A stretch of 44,215 nucleotides of DNA. Origin: Sphingomonas sp. (GTDB lineage Bacteria; Pseudomonadota; Alphaproteobacteria; Sphingomonadales; Sphingomonadaceae). Positions 44,118 through 44,215 of this stretch are shown one piece after another. The position numbers and the translations under genes were made by a program. The notes under the pieces are model-generated. The model saw only the letters and a list, made by a program, of their open reading frames with translations, was not told the origin of the DNA and made no database searches. The stretch's first letter is position 1; each line of letters begins with the position of its first letter. The stretch is taken from positions 1 through 44,215 of the forward strand of contig QFPK01000023.1 of assembly GCA_003248865.1 (NCBI GenBank), written 5' to 3'.

Positions 44118-44215
44118 TGAGCTGCCCCCTTCTGAGTGGTCCATCGACTATGACAGTCTGGATCGAGGAAGGGACGACGAATGCCAGCGAAGAAGCACAA
44201 GCCCGAGGAGATCAT
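44118..44215 (+). mobile_element. Left end of an IS3-family insertion sequence
   Basis: TGAGCTGCCCCCTTCTGAGT at 44118 looks like the terminal inverted repeat of an IS407-type IS3 element, beginning with TG. The transposase gene starts 63 bases inside. The element runs out of the window, so its right end and target duplication cannot be seen. The preceding bases form a palindrome with the terminus (44108-44125), which may be relevant to insertion. Confidence 0.65.
44181..44215 (+). CDS. IS3-family transposase OrfA, N-terminal fragment
   Basis: The frame encodes MPAKKHKPEEI before the window ends. This is the usual start of OrfA proteins of the IS3 family (typically M-x-x-K-x-H-K-x-E-E-I). GAGGAAGGG lies just before the ATG as a ribosome binding site. 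OrfA carries the helix-turn-helix and is joined to OrfB by frameshifting. Only 11 complete codons are visible, so the family call relies on the motif and on the terminal repeat upstream. Confidence 0.65.
   Translation, partial: MPAKKHKPEEI

Overview
This is a GC-rich bacterial chromosome segment, most likely from an alphaproteobacterium of the order Sphingomonadales. The inference rests on the protein families (comEC next to gltX-gltA, a large TonB-dependent receptor, complete Hut and homogentisate pathways), on an alphaproteobacterial-type LexA box (GTTC-N7-GTTC) and on overall gene style. The genus cannot be named from the sequence alone. The window is cut inside ligA at the left and inside an IS3-family element at the right.

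Region 1 (1-12.6 kb) is core genome. It holds ligA and comEC (overlapping, minus strand), gltX and gltA (plus), a small membrane protein, a dctA transporter, a sigma-54 activator without a sensor domain, a divergent regulator with a receiver-like N-terminus and a MarR-like C-terminus, an FprA-type ferredoxin-NADP reductase, and tRNA-Pro(CGG) with its own promoter.

Region 2 (12.7-14.8 kb) is foreign-looking. Two adjacent, translationally linked genes for exported proteins of unknown function lie directly beside tRNA-Pro. One of them and half of the other are very AT-rich. A further 450 bases without a clear gene follow.

Region 3 (14.8-27 kb) is catabolic and stress-related. A 2H phosphoesterase (ThpR-like) sits behind a LexA-type SOS box and is followed by a low-molecular-weight tyrosine phosphatase. 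The valine-degradation pair mmsA-mmsB is divergent from a LysR regulator with a perfect palindrome between them, followed by an AidB-like acyl-CoA dehydrogenase. A MarR regulator precedes hpd-hmgA-fahA, which take 4-hydroxyphenylpyruvate to fumarate and acetoacetate; the isomerase step is not in the window. A universal stress protein operon (usp, DUF6325-like, SHOCT) is preceded by an FNR/FixK-type box.

Region 4 (27-37.5 kb) is histidine utilisation: a TonB-dependent receptor divergent from hutC, then hutF divergent from hutI-hutH-hutG-hutU. A palindrome typical of HutC operators lies between hutF and hutI. Together the genes encode the five-step route from histidine to glutamate and formate. 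No inner-membrane permease is present.

Region 5 (37.5-44.2 kb) is accessory: a truncated tyrosine-recombinase remnant, an AT-rich spacer with a long inverted repeat, a 1789-residue autotransporter built from NSGTI-like repeats, and the left end of an IS3-family insertion sequence.
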